Shown: piece after piece, positions 20,986-29,935 of the stretch | Position numbering within the stretch: position 1 is the stretch's first letter | Layout of the letters: each line of letters starts with the position of its first letter | DNA from: a virus | Reading direction: 5' to 3' (one strand) | IMG/VR virus record: IMGVR_UViG_3300000553_003300 | Coordinates: 2,392 to 34,442 of that record | Length of the DNA stretch: 32,051 nucleotides | Position numbers and translations under genes: made by a program | Notes under the pieces: model-generated | Database searches by the model: none | Seen by the model: only the letters and a program-made list of their open reading frames with translations | Told to the model about the DNA's origin: nothing

Positions 20986-23148
20986 TTAACCGAAAACGTC
21001 ACTATTACCACTATCGTCTCCACCAAGAAAGCCTCCACCGTCTAACCCTCCACCATCTCCATTACCCATGATACCATCAGAACCCCCTGCATCAGCTCCT
21101 GCATTGGTACTATCGTTTGTAGTTTGTGGATATATAAGGCCCGTATCAGGAGAAATATAAGCCCCATTAGCATCTACTTCCCCTTGCGGTACGGCGGTAG
21201 AATTTGCAATAGAATCGGTAATTGCTTGACTTTGTGCATCTACATTTGCATCTAAAGAAGCAAATATTGAATCAGTAGCAGATTGAGTAGAAGCATCTAA
21301 AGATTGCTGAGCAGCTGTGGTTTGATCTACTATTGAATTTGCAATACTCTGTACTATAGGGTTAGAATATGTTTGATTAATATTAATACCGGAATTATTA
21401 GTTAAATCAGTAAGAGTGTCTGTTAAACCTTGCACAAAACCACCAATTTGAGCATCTATATTTGTTTGTACATTGCTATTTAATTCTTCAAGAGTGCCTT
21501 GCAAAGTTAACGGGCTACCTGCTAAAACTGGGTTTTCTATATCGCTAGCTTCTGGTACGGTTGAGTTTTCAGGTAAAGAGTAATCCACTGGAGGGGAATT
21601 ACTAAATGTTGGGTCTCCTGTTCCTATATAAAATCCAGGGTCTATAATTATTACCGGCCCATAACCTCCACCACCTCCACCAGAACCACCCCCACCAGAA
21701 CCACCACCCGGACCAACTACTACTGTAATTATATCAAATAATGAAGTTATAACCACATCTTGAGAAATAGTTATAGTAGAATTATCAAGACTACCTTGCG
21801 TGGTATTAACACTTATTTGATTGCCTGCTGTAACAAGACTACCGTTAATAACGCAAGCCCCGCTATTTACTTGATAGCCTACTACATAGTAACCACCAAG
21901 AGGTTGAGCATTAAGACTATATGTGCCTGCAGGTAAATTTACCGGGTTACCAGTACCGTCTCCATTTATAGAAGTAAATAAACCATTGTTACCGTTAATA
22001 GGGGTAGCTGCATAGCTTTGTACCGCTCCCACCGTGGCCATAGATGAATATACTGTATCGTTGGTAGTGTTTGATGTGTATGCTCTATAATAATATGTAT
22101 TTGCACCTAAACCACCATCTGTAAGAGTTAAAGTGTTATTAACTGTATTAGGGTAAATTGGAGAACCGGTAACGTCAGTCCAAGTAGCTTGATCAGTAGA
22201 ACGCTGTATACCATGTATGTTAAGTACAACATTACCCCAATTAGAATTAGCATTAGATGTTAAATTAACTGTAAATGGGCCGCCCCCAGAAAAAGAAGCA
22301 GGGCTAGTGCTTATATCTACAGTTACTTGATTGTTAATAACCTGTATAACACTAGAATCACTTGAGTAATAGGTTGTACCGTTAACTACAGCATATGCAA
22401 TAAATTGATAATAACCTGGCCCTGAATCTGGAGACCATGTAGTGGTTATTACAGGGTTAGTAGCATTAGGGGATATACTTGCTATAGTAACGTAACCACC
22501 GCCTGTTGGCGGGTTAGTACTACCACTACGGGCCTGTATTGCAAAGCTTGAAACTTGTAAGTTTGAAAAAGCTTCACTCGATATAGTTAAAGACGTACCA
22601 TTTGTTATAATTGACGGAAAAAGATTTATACCGTCAAATACCCCTGGGGTGGTTACAGAAACACTAGCTACAGTACCATGAGTAGGGGTAGGGGTAGGAG
22701 AAGGATATGGGGCTGTAGGGGTAGGTGTTGGAGTAAGAGATGCACCAGGTGTACCACTAACACTAGGTGGTGGGGTTACAGTAGGGGTGTTTGTCGGTGT
22801 AAATGTTGGAGTAGGACTATGAGTAGGTGGCGGTGTTGGGGTAGGTGTTGGGGTAGAATATAAATTCCTAAATATATTCTTTAAATCGTTACCACCAATA
22901 CCAACGTTCGGTGTTGTGTTAACAGCAAAATCTGTAGGGTTTGCTATTTGATCGCTAATTACATTAGAACGATCAAACAAATCATTTAAATCATGTTGTA
23001 TACCACCAGAAAGTACTTTATAACCTGTTACAGGGGCTTGATTTACCCCTGAATACGGAGCAAATGCAGAAACTAAATCTACATAAGTAGCCGAAGCGCC
23101 TTGCACGCCTAGGTTTACATTATAAAGATAGCCTGTAGCAGATAACAT
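20986..23148 (-). CDS. Virion protein with Pro/Thr stalk, Gly linker and helical end
   Basis: The 720-residue protein starts with about 95 residues of mixed sequence ([20 protein letters not shown]), followed by a short Pro/Thr stalk (about 97-157). Next come Ig-like beta domains (for example [16 protein letters not shown]) to about 470, and then a Gly/Ser linker of about 20 residues (478-497). The C-terminal part near 558-650 is Gln/Asn/Asp/Ser helical with a coiled-coil look ([11 protein letters not shown]), and the end is a Gly/Asp-rich tail ([14 protein letters not shown]). It is likely a multi-domain fibre or neck appendage. It shares the 76-bp block with the 1311-residue gene. Its ATG overlaps the stop of the S74 gene by one base (TAATG), so translation is coupled. 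Confidence 0.6.
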   Translation of the reverse strand: MLSATGYLYNVNLGVQGASATYVDLVSAFAPYSGVNQAPVTGYKVLSGGIQHDLNDLFDRSNVISDQIANPTDFAVNTTPNVGIGGNDLKNIFRNLYSTPTPTPTPPPTHSPTPTFTPTNTPTVTPPPSVSGTPGASLTPTPTPTAPYPSPTPTPTHGTVASVSVTTPGVFDGINLFPSIITNGTSLTISSEAFSNLQVSSFAIQARSGSTNPPTGGGYVTIASISPNATNPVITTTWSPDSGPGYYQFIAYAVVNGTTYYSSDSSVIQVINNQVTVDISTSPASFSGGGPFTVNLTSNANSNWGNVVLNIHGIQRSTDQATWTDVTGSPIYPNTVNNTLTLTDGGLGANTYYYRAYTSNTTNDTVYSSMATVGAVQSYAATPINGNNGLFTSINGDGTGNPVNLPAGTYSLNAQPLGGYYVVGYQVNSGACVINGSLVTAGNQISVNTTQGSLDNSTITISQDVVITSLFDIITVVVGPGGGSGGGGSGGGGGGYGPVIIIDPGFYIGTGDPTFSNSPPVDYSLPENSTVPEASDIENPVLAGSPLTLQGTLEELNSNVQTNIDAQIGGFVQGLTDTLTDLTNNSGININQTYSNPIVQSIANSIVDQTTAAQQSLDASTQSATDSIFASLDANVDAQSQAITDSIANSTAVPQGEVDANGAYISPDTGLIYPQTTNDSTNAGADAGGSDGIMGNGDGGGLDGGGFLGGDDSGNSDVFG
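22713..22788 (-). repeat. 76-bp direct repeat, copy 2 (stalk gene)
   Basis: Identical base for base to 15440-15515, lying in the short stalk of the 720-residue protein. The flanks diverge at once on both sides. The two copies are about 7.3 kb apart in the same orientation, so homologous recombination between them would delete the LamG and nucleotidyltransferase genes and fuse the two stalk genes. Confidence 0.9.
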
Positions 23149-23720
23149 TAGGATTTAGCTTCAAGAGCTTGTACTCTTAGAGTTAGTTCTTTAATTGCGT
23201 TGATTAAAACTGGTACTAACTTACTATAATCTATAGATTCACATTCCCCTACAGGTCCTTTACCTACAGCTTCAGGTATAATTAAATTAACTTGTTCTGC
23301 TATTAAACCAATATCATTAGTAATAGGTTTTTCAATCCAATCAAACCTTACAGATTGTAACTGTTGTACACATGCTAAAGAGTATTCTAAAGGTCTAATA
23401 TTTGTTTTATATCTTTCAGAAGACTGAGATTGAAAGCCTGTAGCATATATAATAGCATTACCATCAATTTGTGTACCAGGATTATCTTGGAATCCGGAAC
23501 CACCAGTTGTAAATGTAACTATATCCCGCGCATTACCAGAAAAATTGGAAACTACTGGATAAAAATAGTTAGAGCCGACATTGTTAAAGAAGTCGTTAAC
23601 AGATATTCTACGACCACCAGCATTACTGCTTTCAATCGGCAAATAGTCTATGTTCGTACCTTGAATAACAGCTGTATTCGTTAAAGGTAACTGGATAATT
23701 CTAATTTGTGGATTTGCCAT
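23148..23720 (-). CDS. Short virion protein with Peptidase_S74 chaperone domain
   Basis: Residues about 98-190 are a Peptidase_S74 (intramolecular chaperone of endosialidase) domain. SSERYKTNI (100-108) carries the Ser/Lys pair that performs self-cleavage, FDWIEK is its core strand, and DIGLIAEQV (136-144) is the family's hallmark. [26 protein letters not shown] forms the C-terminal coiled coil that trimerises fibre subunits. The N-terminal 97 residues are a short beta segment, unlike the long fibres that usually carry S74. It may be a short trimeric spike or tip protein whose chaperone is cleaved off after folding. It precedes the 720-residue gene with a one-base overlap. Confidence 0.85.
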   Translation of the reverse strand: MANPQIRIIQLPLTNTAVIQGTNIDYLPIESSNAGGRRISVNDFFNNVGSNYFYPVVSNFSGNARDIVTFTTGGSGFQDNPGTQIDGNAIIYATGFQSQSSERYKTNIRPLEYSLACVQQLQSVRFDWIEKPITNDIGLIAEQVNLIIPEAVGKGPVGECESIDYSKLVPVLINAIKELTLRVQALEAKS

Positions 23721-23726
23721 ATATAT

Positions 23727-23734
23727 TATTTACT
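23727..23734 (-). promoter_or_regulatory. AGTAAATA element before S74 gene
   Basis: Minus-strand AGTAAATA lies six bases before the ATG at 23720, in a 26-base intergenic gap, away from the previous stop codon (23747-23749). This is a clean instance of the recurring start-proximal octamer. Confidence 0.4.
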
Positions 23735-23746
23735 AGGTTAGCGTTA

Positions 23747-25519
23747 TTATAAACATGTACAACTACCATATGTACGAGTGTTTTCTAGGTTCACTGAACA
23801 TGTAGCACTTCCAGTTACACCATAGACTGTATCGTAAACGTCGCATCTAGCAGTGCCATACTGTACTGTATCACCGCATTCCCAACAGAATACTGCTGCA
23901 GTAAAGCTTGTAGAACTACTTGAAGGAGAAACTATATTAATATTGCCGTTGTCTATAGACCAACTATAAGTGTAAGAACCTGAACCACCTCCTACGCTTA
24001 CAGAGTTAGATGTACTTGCGGTACATTCATTAGTGTTAGTACAAGAACCAATAGCATCCCCGGTACTCATTGTAACTGTTAAGGATACAGGGGACGGAGT
24101 AGGTGTTGTTGTAGAAGCTGGGGTTGGGGTAGGATCAGGAGTGCTAGGTGGTGTGTTAGGTGGTGTAGAAGCTGGGGTATTAGAAGGTACCGGTGTTGGA
24201 GTTGGGGTTGAAGTTGGAGTACTTGCTGGGGTAGAAGTAGGTGTAGATGTCGGTGTTGAAGCTGGGGTACTTGGAGGTGTTCTTGTAGGTGTAGATGTCG
24301 GTGTTGAAGCAGGAGTGTTAGGCGGCGTACTTGGTGGTGTATGAGAAGGCGTTACAGAAGAACCAGGGGTTTGAGTAGGTGTTTGCGAAGGTGTTGATGG
24401 AGGAGTGCTTGGCGGTGTTGAAGTCGGAGTAGAAGTAGGAGTAGAGGCCGGTGTACCGGTTGGTGTTACTGTTAAAGTAGGGGTAGGTGTAGCAGTAGCT
24501 GTTTGAGAAGGCGGTGGTGTAGGTGTTGGAGTAGATGTCGGAGAAGCAGGCGGTGTAGAAACCGGTGTTACGCTGTTCGTAGGGGTTAATGTAGGAGTAT
24601 ATGTTACTGAAGGTGTTAACGATATAGTAGGTGTTACTGTAGGTGTATATGTAGGTGTTACCGTTGGAGTAGAAGTGAAAGTAACGGTCGGGGTAACTGT
24701 AGGTGTTGCACCTGGTGTTAAACTTATAGTAGGCGTTACTGCTGGGGTGTTCGTAACTGAAGGTGTTACAGTAACTGAAGGGGTATGAGTAGAAGTAGGT
24801 GTTACCGTTGGAGTAGACGTAAATGTAGGTGTTACTGTTGGGGTATGAGTCGGGGTAGCAGTTGGCGTTAAAGTCGGTGTAGTTGTAGGTGTTAAAGAAG
24901 GGGTAAGAGTAGGGGTGATGGACGGAGTTGGAGTAAGAGATATATTTGGAGATAACGGAATATAATTTACTACACCAGCTTGATCTTGAGTGTTAAAGAA
25001 AAATGCTTGATTTGTATAGTTAGATAACCCTTCAGCAACAATAATTTGCTTATTGTTAGTACCCCATGCTCTATTTTTTAATAAATGAACAGAATCAAAA
25101 GAAGCAGGAGCCTGAGGTGTTGTAGCGATAGGGTTATATGTTAACCATGTAGAATCTGCTTCTACTAATAGATTATATGTATAAGCTGTAAGACTTGGAA
25201 ACATTGTAGCCGATACAACTACAGATGTTACAGAAGTACCACTTGCTGTATTATAAAATGTCCAAACGAAATTACTTCTACTATCAATACCAGCAGTTGC
25301 ACCTGTAAGAGCGTCTTGTAAACTACTATACGTGTAGTTACGCGTTATAACCTTTTGAAAGTTAAAAGCTGATAATATATATGTAATTCTTCCAACAGTG
25401 TCATTACCAAAATTAATCGCGCTTGGTTGAAACACAACAGTAAGTGGAGAGTAACCTGTTAAAGTTACCAATGGAGAGGCCTGATCTGGCTGCGGAAAAT
25501 TATATGCTAATACAGACAT
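23747..25519 (-). CDS. Virion stalk protein with long Pro/Thr rod and Cys-rich tip
   Basis: The 590-residue protein has a beta-rich head (about 1-190), including [19 protein letters not shown]. Next comes a Pro/Thr/Ser rod of about 285 residues (194-478) made of VTPT, STPT and PTPT units. The PKD/Ig-like tip (about 480-590) contains six or more cysteines ([37 protein letters not shown]). Repeated Cys suggests disulfides, so the tip is probably exposed. The rod is mucin-like and could be an acceptor for the window's glycosyltransferases and sulfotransferase, which is an inference. The start overlaps the stop of the 499-residue gene (TAATG). Confidence 0.65.
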   Translation of the reverse strand: MSVLAYNFPQPDQASPLVTLTGYSPLTVVFQPSAINFGNDTVGRITYILSAFNFQKVITRNYTYSSLQDALTGATAGIDSRSNFVWTFYNTASGTSVTSVVVSATMFPSLTAYTYNLLVEADSTWLTYNPIATTPQAPASFDSVHLLKNRAWGTNNKQIIVAEGLSNYTNQAFFFNTQDQAGVVNYIPLSPNISLTPTPSITPTLTPSLTPTTTPTLTPTATPTHTPTVTPTFTSTPTVTPTSTHTPSVTVTPSVTNTPAVTPTISLTPGATPTVTPTVTFTSTPTVTPTYTPTVTPTISLTPSVTYTPTLTPTNSVTPVSTPPASPTSTPTPTPPPSQTATATPTPTLTVTPTGTPASTPTSTPTSTPPSTPPSTPSQTPTQTPGSSVTPSHTPPSTPPNTPASTPTSTPTRTPPSTPASTPTSTPTSTPASTPTSTPTPTPVPSNTPASTPPNTPPSTPDPTPTPASTTTPTPSPVSLTVTMSTGDAIGSCTNTNECTASTSNSVSVGGGSGSYTYSWSIDNGNINIVSPSSSSTSFTAAVFCWECGDTVQYGTARCDVYDTVYGVTGSATCSVNLENTRTYGSCTCL

Positions 25520-27018
25520 TAATATTGTACTTTATAGGTAATAAGGTTTAATTTTTGAGTTTGATATGGAAAACTAATAAATGTAATAACGTAAGTTTGA
25601 GTATCCTCGTTATAACAAAATACAGGGGCTTCCATATAACTTACCGTACCTAGTGGGTAAACATACTCTTTAAATACGTTAGGGTCGGTAGTGTTTGTTG
25701 GATAAATTCTAGTTCTATCTTTCGGATTGTTAAGATCAAGTCGATACAATACAGGTACAACTACACTAGAAAGGCCGTTGTTACCTATAATAGATGTAGA
25801 GCCTCCTGTTATAGTGCTTGAAACCAACGTACAAATGGTGATATTATTGTTTATATCATCATACCAATTACCACCATAATAAGTTACAGCATTAGGAGAA
25901 AGATTACCTATACTACTATTAAAATAATTAGTTAATATGGCATTACTTGCTGTAGACCCGGCAGATAATGGTAAATAGTTTTGTAGGGATTTTTGTATTG
26001 TGTAGGTATTATAATCAAATGTAACCTTTTCGTACAATATAGTACTAGAAAGCTGTATAACTAACGTATCATAAAACACTTCAAAGTTTACAATATTGTT
26101 TGCAGTTAATTGACTATAAATTGTACTATCATATATGTAGTTATTATATATTAAATTTAAAGCAGATGGCCCTATGTTAATAGTACCATCAACTGTTTTT
26201 GTCCACAAAGCTCCAGTAGCAGTAACCATGGAATACATACTGTATGGTCTTGTAAACGGTTTATATAAACCGTATTGATTACCAAACACATCTGTACACC
26301 AAGAGTAAAGCTCTCTTCCTGGGGTAAACACCAAATTGGTTATTCTTTGATTTAAATTAAAGTAATTAAACTCATCTAAACTGTTAGCACCATTATTTTG
26401 GTTCCATATATTTTTATAAGGGCCTTCCCAAAATTCAAAATCATATTCTGCAGTAACTATACCGTTGTTACTAGATTTTGTGGTTTCATAAAAAGACTGA
26501 TACGGAACAAATTTTTGATATGTGTCTGTATTAACAACTGTACCGTCATATAGGTTTGATATACCTATAGCTTTCATCCAGTTGGTATTGGTGTTATGAG
26601 TTACTACTTTAGAATCAAGATTGCTACTACCTATCGTAAAGCCTTTATTAAAACGTGTTGGATCAATATATCTGTAACCTGTACCTATAGCTACTTGAGT
26701 GGAGTCAATACTATATATTATATTTTTAGTTAAATAGATTGACGCACCAAGATTACTCGGTACAAAATAACCACCAAGTTGATCGCTCGTAACAATGTTC
26801 TCGTTTAATTGGGGTGCAAGTGCAACTGTAGGGTAATACCTGTTTGTTAAATTAGCAAAAGGAGCAATAGGTATAACGCTAGAAGAAATCAGTCCAGTAC
26901 TTGTACTAGAAAGTAGATACTCGCTATTACCTAAATACTTCTGAGATAAAGTATTTAAATCAGAATTTATTTGGTCTTGTGTAGCAAAACTATCTACAAC
27001 TGTATTACCGGTATCCAT
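25519..27018 (-). CDS. Unknown 499-residue structural-type protein
   Basis: A long Asn/Ser/Thr/Tyr-rich beta protein. It starts [20 protein letters not shown] with a helical segment, then a repetitive strand architecture (for example [40 protein letters not shown]). The late part, with [19 protein letters not shown] and [11 protein letters not shown], could be part of a propeller. I do not recognise a family. The composition, length and place between collagen-like and stalk genes indicate a virion surface protein. Its stop codon shares a base with the ATG of the stalk gene at 25519. Confidence 0.55.
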   Translation of the reverse strand: MDTGNTVVDSFATQDQINSDLNTLSQKYLGNSEYLLSSTSTGLISSSVIPIAPFANLTNRYYPTVALAPQLNENIVTSDQLGGYFVPSNLGASIYLTKNIIYSIDSTQVAIGTGYRYIDPTRFNKGFTIGSSNLDSKVVTHNTNTNWMKAIGISNLYDGTVVNTDTYQKFVPYQSFYETTKSSNNGIVTAEYDFEFWEGPYKNIWNQNNGANSLDEFNYFNLNQRITNLVFTPGRELYSWCTDVFGNQYGLYKPFTRPYSMYSMVTATGALWTKTVDGTINIGPSALNLIYNNYIYDSTIYSQLTANNIVNFEVFYDTLVIQLSSTILYEKVTFDYNTYTIQKSLQNYLPLSAGSTASNAILTNYFNSSIGNLSPNAVTYYGGNWYDDINNNITICTLVSSTITGGSTSIIGNNGLSSVVVPVLYRLDLNNPKDRTRIYPTNTTDPNVFKEYVYPLGTVSYMEAPVFCYNEDTQTYVITFISFPYQTQKLNLITYKVQY

Positions 27019-27044
27019 TAATGATAATATTTATAACCGGTGCA

Positions 27045-28925
27045 TTAACTACCAACCATTAATTTATAAGTACTTCCAGAAGAATCTTGTATTGTAATAT
27101 ATCCGTTATTGGTAACTGGAGTGTTTACAAATGAACTGTTTAATAGTATATTAGAAGCACTCAATGTTACCCCAGTTATTGCCCCGCCGGTAATATTAAC
27201 ATTGTTTGCATTTTGTAACGACATACTACCATAAGAAGAAGCTATTGTTATACCTCTCATGTTTACAACCACCCCGGTAGTTGTACTTGTAGCTACTAAC
27301 ATTGGTTTGGAAACTTGCCCCACTGTTACAGGTGCTGTAGATGTTAGAGTACCTGTACTTGTGGGCGATAAGAAGTAGACTGCACCATCTGTTAAACCGG
27401 ATAAACCTGAAATATAACCATGATATACTATAGTAAATGTGCTACCTGTAGAAGACTGTACAATGCCAAGTGCTTCAGCATCGGAAGAAGTATCTGCTTC
27501 TGCTAATACATAACTACCACCACCAGAAGCTCTTGCAACTACTTGACCGGCAGAAAAGGAATTTGAGAAAGTAATGGTTTGTATTGTATTACCACCAAAC
27601 CCGCTATACCCCGATATACCAGAGTAACCAGAAGTTCCTTGACCTGAATACCCTGAAATACCACTATAACCGGAATACCCAGAAATACCACTAGCAGCAT
27701 AAGCACCAGGGAGTCCACTATAACCTGAAAAACCTGAAATACCGCTATAGCCAGAAATGCCACTATAACCGGAATACCCAGAAATACCGCTATAACCAGA
27801 GATACCGCTATAACCGGAGTAACCACTAAATCCTGAAATGCCGCTCCATCCAGAATAACCACTAATACCACTATACCCAGATGTACCTATACCTGAATAC
27901 CCAGATTTACCAGAGTAACCAGAAACACCTGAACCACTAAATCCTGAAATACCACTATACCCGGATGTACCTATACCTGAATAACCGGACGCCCCAGAAA
28001 CACCTTGCCCTATAGGTGTACGTACCACTGTAAACACTGAACTACCATTATACTGATAGGCAGCTGTAATTGGTGAAACGCTTGACGTATAAGCAGAAAC
28101 CTGTAATAGTATTCTGTCAGTAGAAGATAGAGTAGTAATACTTGATGTGGCGTAAGAAACTTTTTGATACGTAGAAGTAGTATCATTCACTGCTCCACTA
28201 TCGGCACTTAAAATAAAAGTACCAGTAGAACTAGTGGTCATTGAATATGTATATATGCTAAATACAAAATTTGCTGAACCACCCAGCACATAACGATAAA
28301 ATTCAACATCCCACAAACCAGCGGGTATCTCTGTCACTCCCGGTTCTCCAATTGGTGTTAGGTACCAACCAAATGCAGTCACCCCGGCGCTAGAAGTAAT
28401 TATAGCATAATCATCATTAATTGTCGAGCCACCACCGCCTGGCTGTAAAGCCATTACTTCATATAAAGCAGGGTTTTGATCGCTGTTAACCTCTTGTAAA
28501 AAATATGTTCTACCATAAACAGATGCTCCAACTTGTCCGCTAAAGCCTGAATAACCGCTAGGGCCACTATAACCGGAGTAACTAGAGTAACCACTATATC
28601 CAGAATAGCTTGAATAACCACTATATCCAGAATAGCTTGAATAACCGCTGTAACCGGAATAGCTAGAGTAACCACTATATCCAGACCAACCTGACGTACC
28701 AGAATAACCAGAAGTACCCGAGCCAGAATAACCAGACCAACCCGATATACCTGATCTACCAGAATAACCAGACCAACCTGAGTTTCCATTACTACCATTT
28801 GCTCCTGCCGGGCCAGAATAACCACTGTAACCGGAGTAGGTACCACTAAAACCACTCTTACCAGAGTAACCACTGGTACCAGCGCTATTAACTAACATTG
28901 ATGTATCTACTTTTACTAATGCCAT
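27045..28925 (-). CDS. Collagen-like fibre protein with G-X-S repeats
   Basis: The 626-residue protein has two blocks of Gly-X-Ser triplets, X mostly Tyr, Ile, Trp or Phe: about 16-131 and about 306-443. Between them is a globular beta domain (about 135-300, including YGRTYFLQEVNSD and AGLWDVEFYRYVLGG). After block 2 a beta domain (ASGGGSYVLAEAD, EALGIVQSST) and a C-terminal strand segment (GSTYKLMVGS) follow. The strict period of three fits a collagen-like rod, though it lacks Pro and has Ser at every third position, so its real fold may differ. Similar SGYSG-rich proteins are known to me from aquatic phages and cyanobacteria. It is likely a trimeric tail fibre. A 27-bp tandem repeat lies in block 1. 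Confidence 0.75.
   Translation of the reverse strand: MALVKVDTSMLVNSAGTSGYSGKSGFSGTYSGYSGYSGPAGANGSNGNSGWSGYSGRSGISGWSGYSGSGTSGYSGTSGWSGYSGYSSYSGYSGYSSYSGYSGYSSYSGYSGYSSYSGYSGPSGYSGFSGQVGASVYGRTYFLQEVNSDQNPALYEVMALQPGGGGSTINDDYAIITSSAGVTAFGWYLTPIGEPGVTEIPAGLWDVEFYRYVLGGSANFVFSIYTYSMTTSSTGTFILSADSGAVNDTTSTYQKVSYATSSITTLSSTDRILLQVSAYTSSVSPITAAYQYNGSSVFTVVRTPIGQGVSGASGYSGIGTSGYSGISGFSGSGVSGYSGKSGYSGIGTSGYSGISGYSGWSGISGFSGYSGYSGISGYSGISGYSGYSGISGYSGISGFSGYSGLPGAYAASGISGYSGYSGISGYSGQGTSGYSGISGYSGFGGNTIQTITFSNSFSAGQVVARASGGGSYVLAEADTSSDAEALGIVQSSTGSTFTIVYHGYISGLSGLTDGAVYFLSPTSTGTLTSTAPVTVGQVSKPMLVATSTTTGVVVNMRGITIASSYGSMSLQNANNVNITGGAITGVTLSASNILLNSSFVNTPVTNNGYITIQDSSGSTYKLMVGS
28561..28684 (-). 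repeat. 27-bp tandem repeat in collagen-like gene
   Basis: Two identical 27-base units lie at 28588-28614 and 28615-28641, with diverged units before (28561-28587) and after (28642-28668, then a partial unit). Each codes for nine residues with the YSSYSGYSG pattern. Such in-frame identical repeats can expand or contract by slippage, changing fibre length by nine residues without a frameshift. Confidence 0.75.
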
Positions 28926-28929
28926 ATTA

Positions 28930-29931
28930 TTAACGTATTACTATCACTATAATTGTATTAACAGGTGGTGGCCCGCTAAAGGTTATGGTTTGATTTTGAG
29001 AGCTAATTGTATAGCTACTGTCTGGAGTCTGTACAATACCATCAATAGTAACTTGATAAGCACTTGAAGTACTTGAAGTTATATTATTTAAGGCAAAGGT
29101 GGTTGTATTACCGTCGCCTATAAAAGTAAAATATGTTGGTAAAGTAGATGCCATCGTAAGAGAGGTTGATGTTGCTACGGATGCTATAACATTAGAAAAT
29201 AGATAATCTGTTGGTATATCATATTGACCAGCGTTATAAACATCTGCAGGAACTGTTAAATTTGTACCAATATTTACTGTTGCGCTAACGCTAGTGGCAT
29301 CTGTTAATTGTAAATCGTAATATTCATTAGTATCGTATAACTCTTGTATTTGTACGTTAAATTTAGGGGCTACTGTAACCAAATATGGCAAGTATTGTAA
29401 AATATTAGGATCTGTAACAACTAAGCTGGTAATTAATCCGTCCGGGGTTGTTTTACGAGTAAATGATGTTAATAGGAAATTATAAAACAAACGCTCTAAA
29501 GATAGAGCAGTACCTGTTAAATTATATTTTAATTTAGTGTAAGTTAAATGATTACGAGTATTAGCTAGATAAATTGCTATATCTTTAAGTCTACGTGCAT
29601 AGCCAGTAATAACAGATTGTACACTTAAAGGATCATCAAAGTTTACGTTATTAAACAATTGCTTTTCGTCGTTATTACGAGCCGTAACCCCTAAAGACTG
29701 TAAAAATGCTTTATAATAATTTTGTACAGCATTAATAGCTGTTGAATTGGCTAAAGCATGATTAATATACCAGCTCTGTACATACGCATTGTATTGAGCA
29801 TATGGATCTACAGGAGAAACGCTACTATTACGAATAATCCAATCTTGATAAGAATAAGGTTGAGTCAAATCTTGATTCGTTGACGTATTTGACGACGTTG
29901 TTAAAGCGTTAATTGTGTTAAAGACTGGCAT
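28930..29931 (-). CDS. Structural protein with phage beta-sandwich C-terminus
   Basis: The 333-residue protein has an N-terminal helical part (about 1-190, including YKAFLQSLGVTARNNDEKQL and YARRLKDIAIYLANTRN). Residues about 265-333 (FTFIGDGNTTTFALNN, then VTIDGIVQTPDSSYTIS and ITFSGPPPVNTIIVI) form the GDG-TTTF beta-sandwich that often sits in phage tail-fibre and baseplate proteins. It may attach the fibre proteins that follow. It lies four bases from the collagen-like gene and four bases from the 698-residue gene, so all three form one translation unit. The family was recognised only for the C-terminal domain. Confidence 0.6.
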   Translation of the reverse strand: MPVFNTINALTTSSNTSTNQDLTQPYSYQDWIIRNSSVSPVDPYAQYNAYVQSWYINHALANSTAINAVQNYYKAFLQSLGVTARNNDEKQLFNNVNFDDPLSVQSVITGYARRLKDIAIYLANTRNHLTYTKLKYNLTGTALSLERLFYNFLLTSFTRKTTPDGLITSLVVTDPNILQYLPYLVTVAPKFNVQIQELYDTNEYYDLQLTDATSVSATVNIGTNLTVPADVYNAGQYDIPTDYLFSNVIASVATSTSLTMASTLPTYFTFIGDGNTTTFALNNITSSTSSAYQVTIDGIVQTPDSSYTISSQNQTITFSGPPPVNTIIVIVIR

Positions 29932-29935
29932 ATTA

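Noticed and set aside
24090-24940. CRISPR-like or satellite repeats in GC-richer short-period sequence
   Set aside because: Units are irregular, in-frame and code for Pro/Thr peptides, without constant repeats and unique spacers.
27539-28873. Minus-strand frames rich in Val/Ile/Leu within the collagen-like gene
   Set aside because: They are the out-of-frame readings of the GYS repeats (27539-27871 and 28454-28873), with no domain and complete overlap by a coherent gene.
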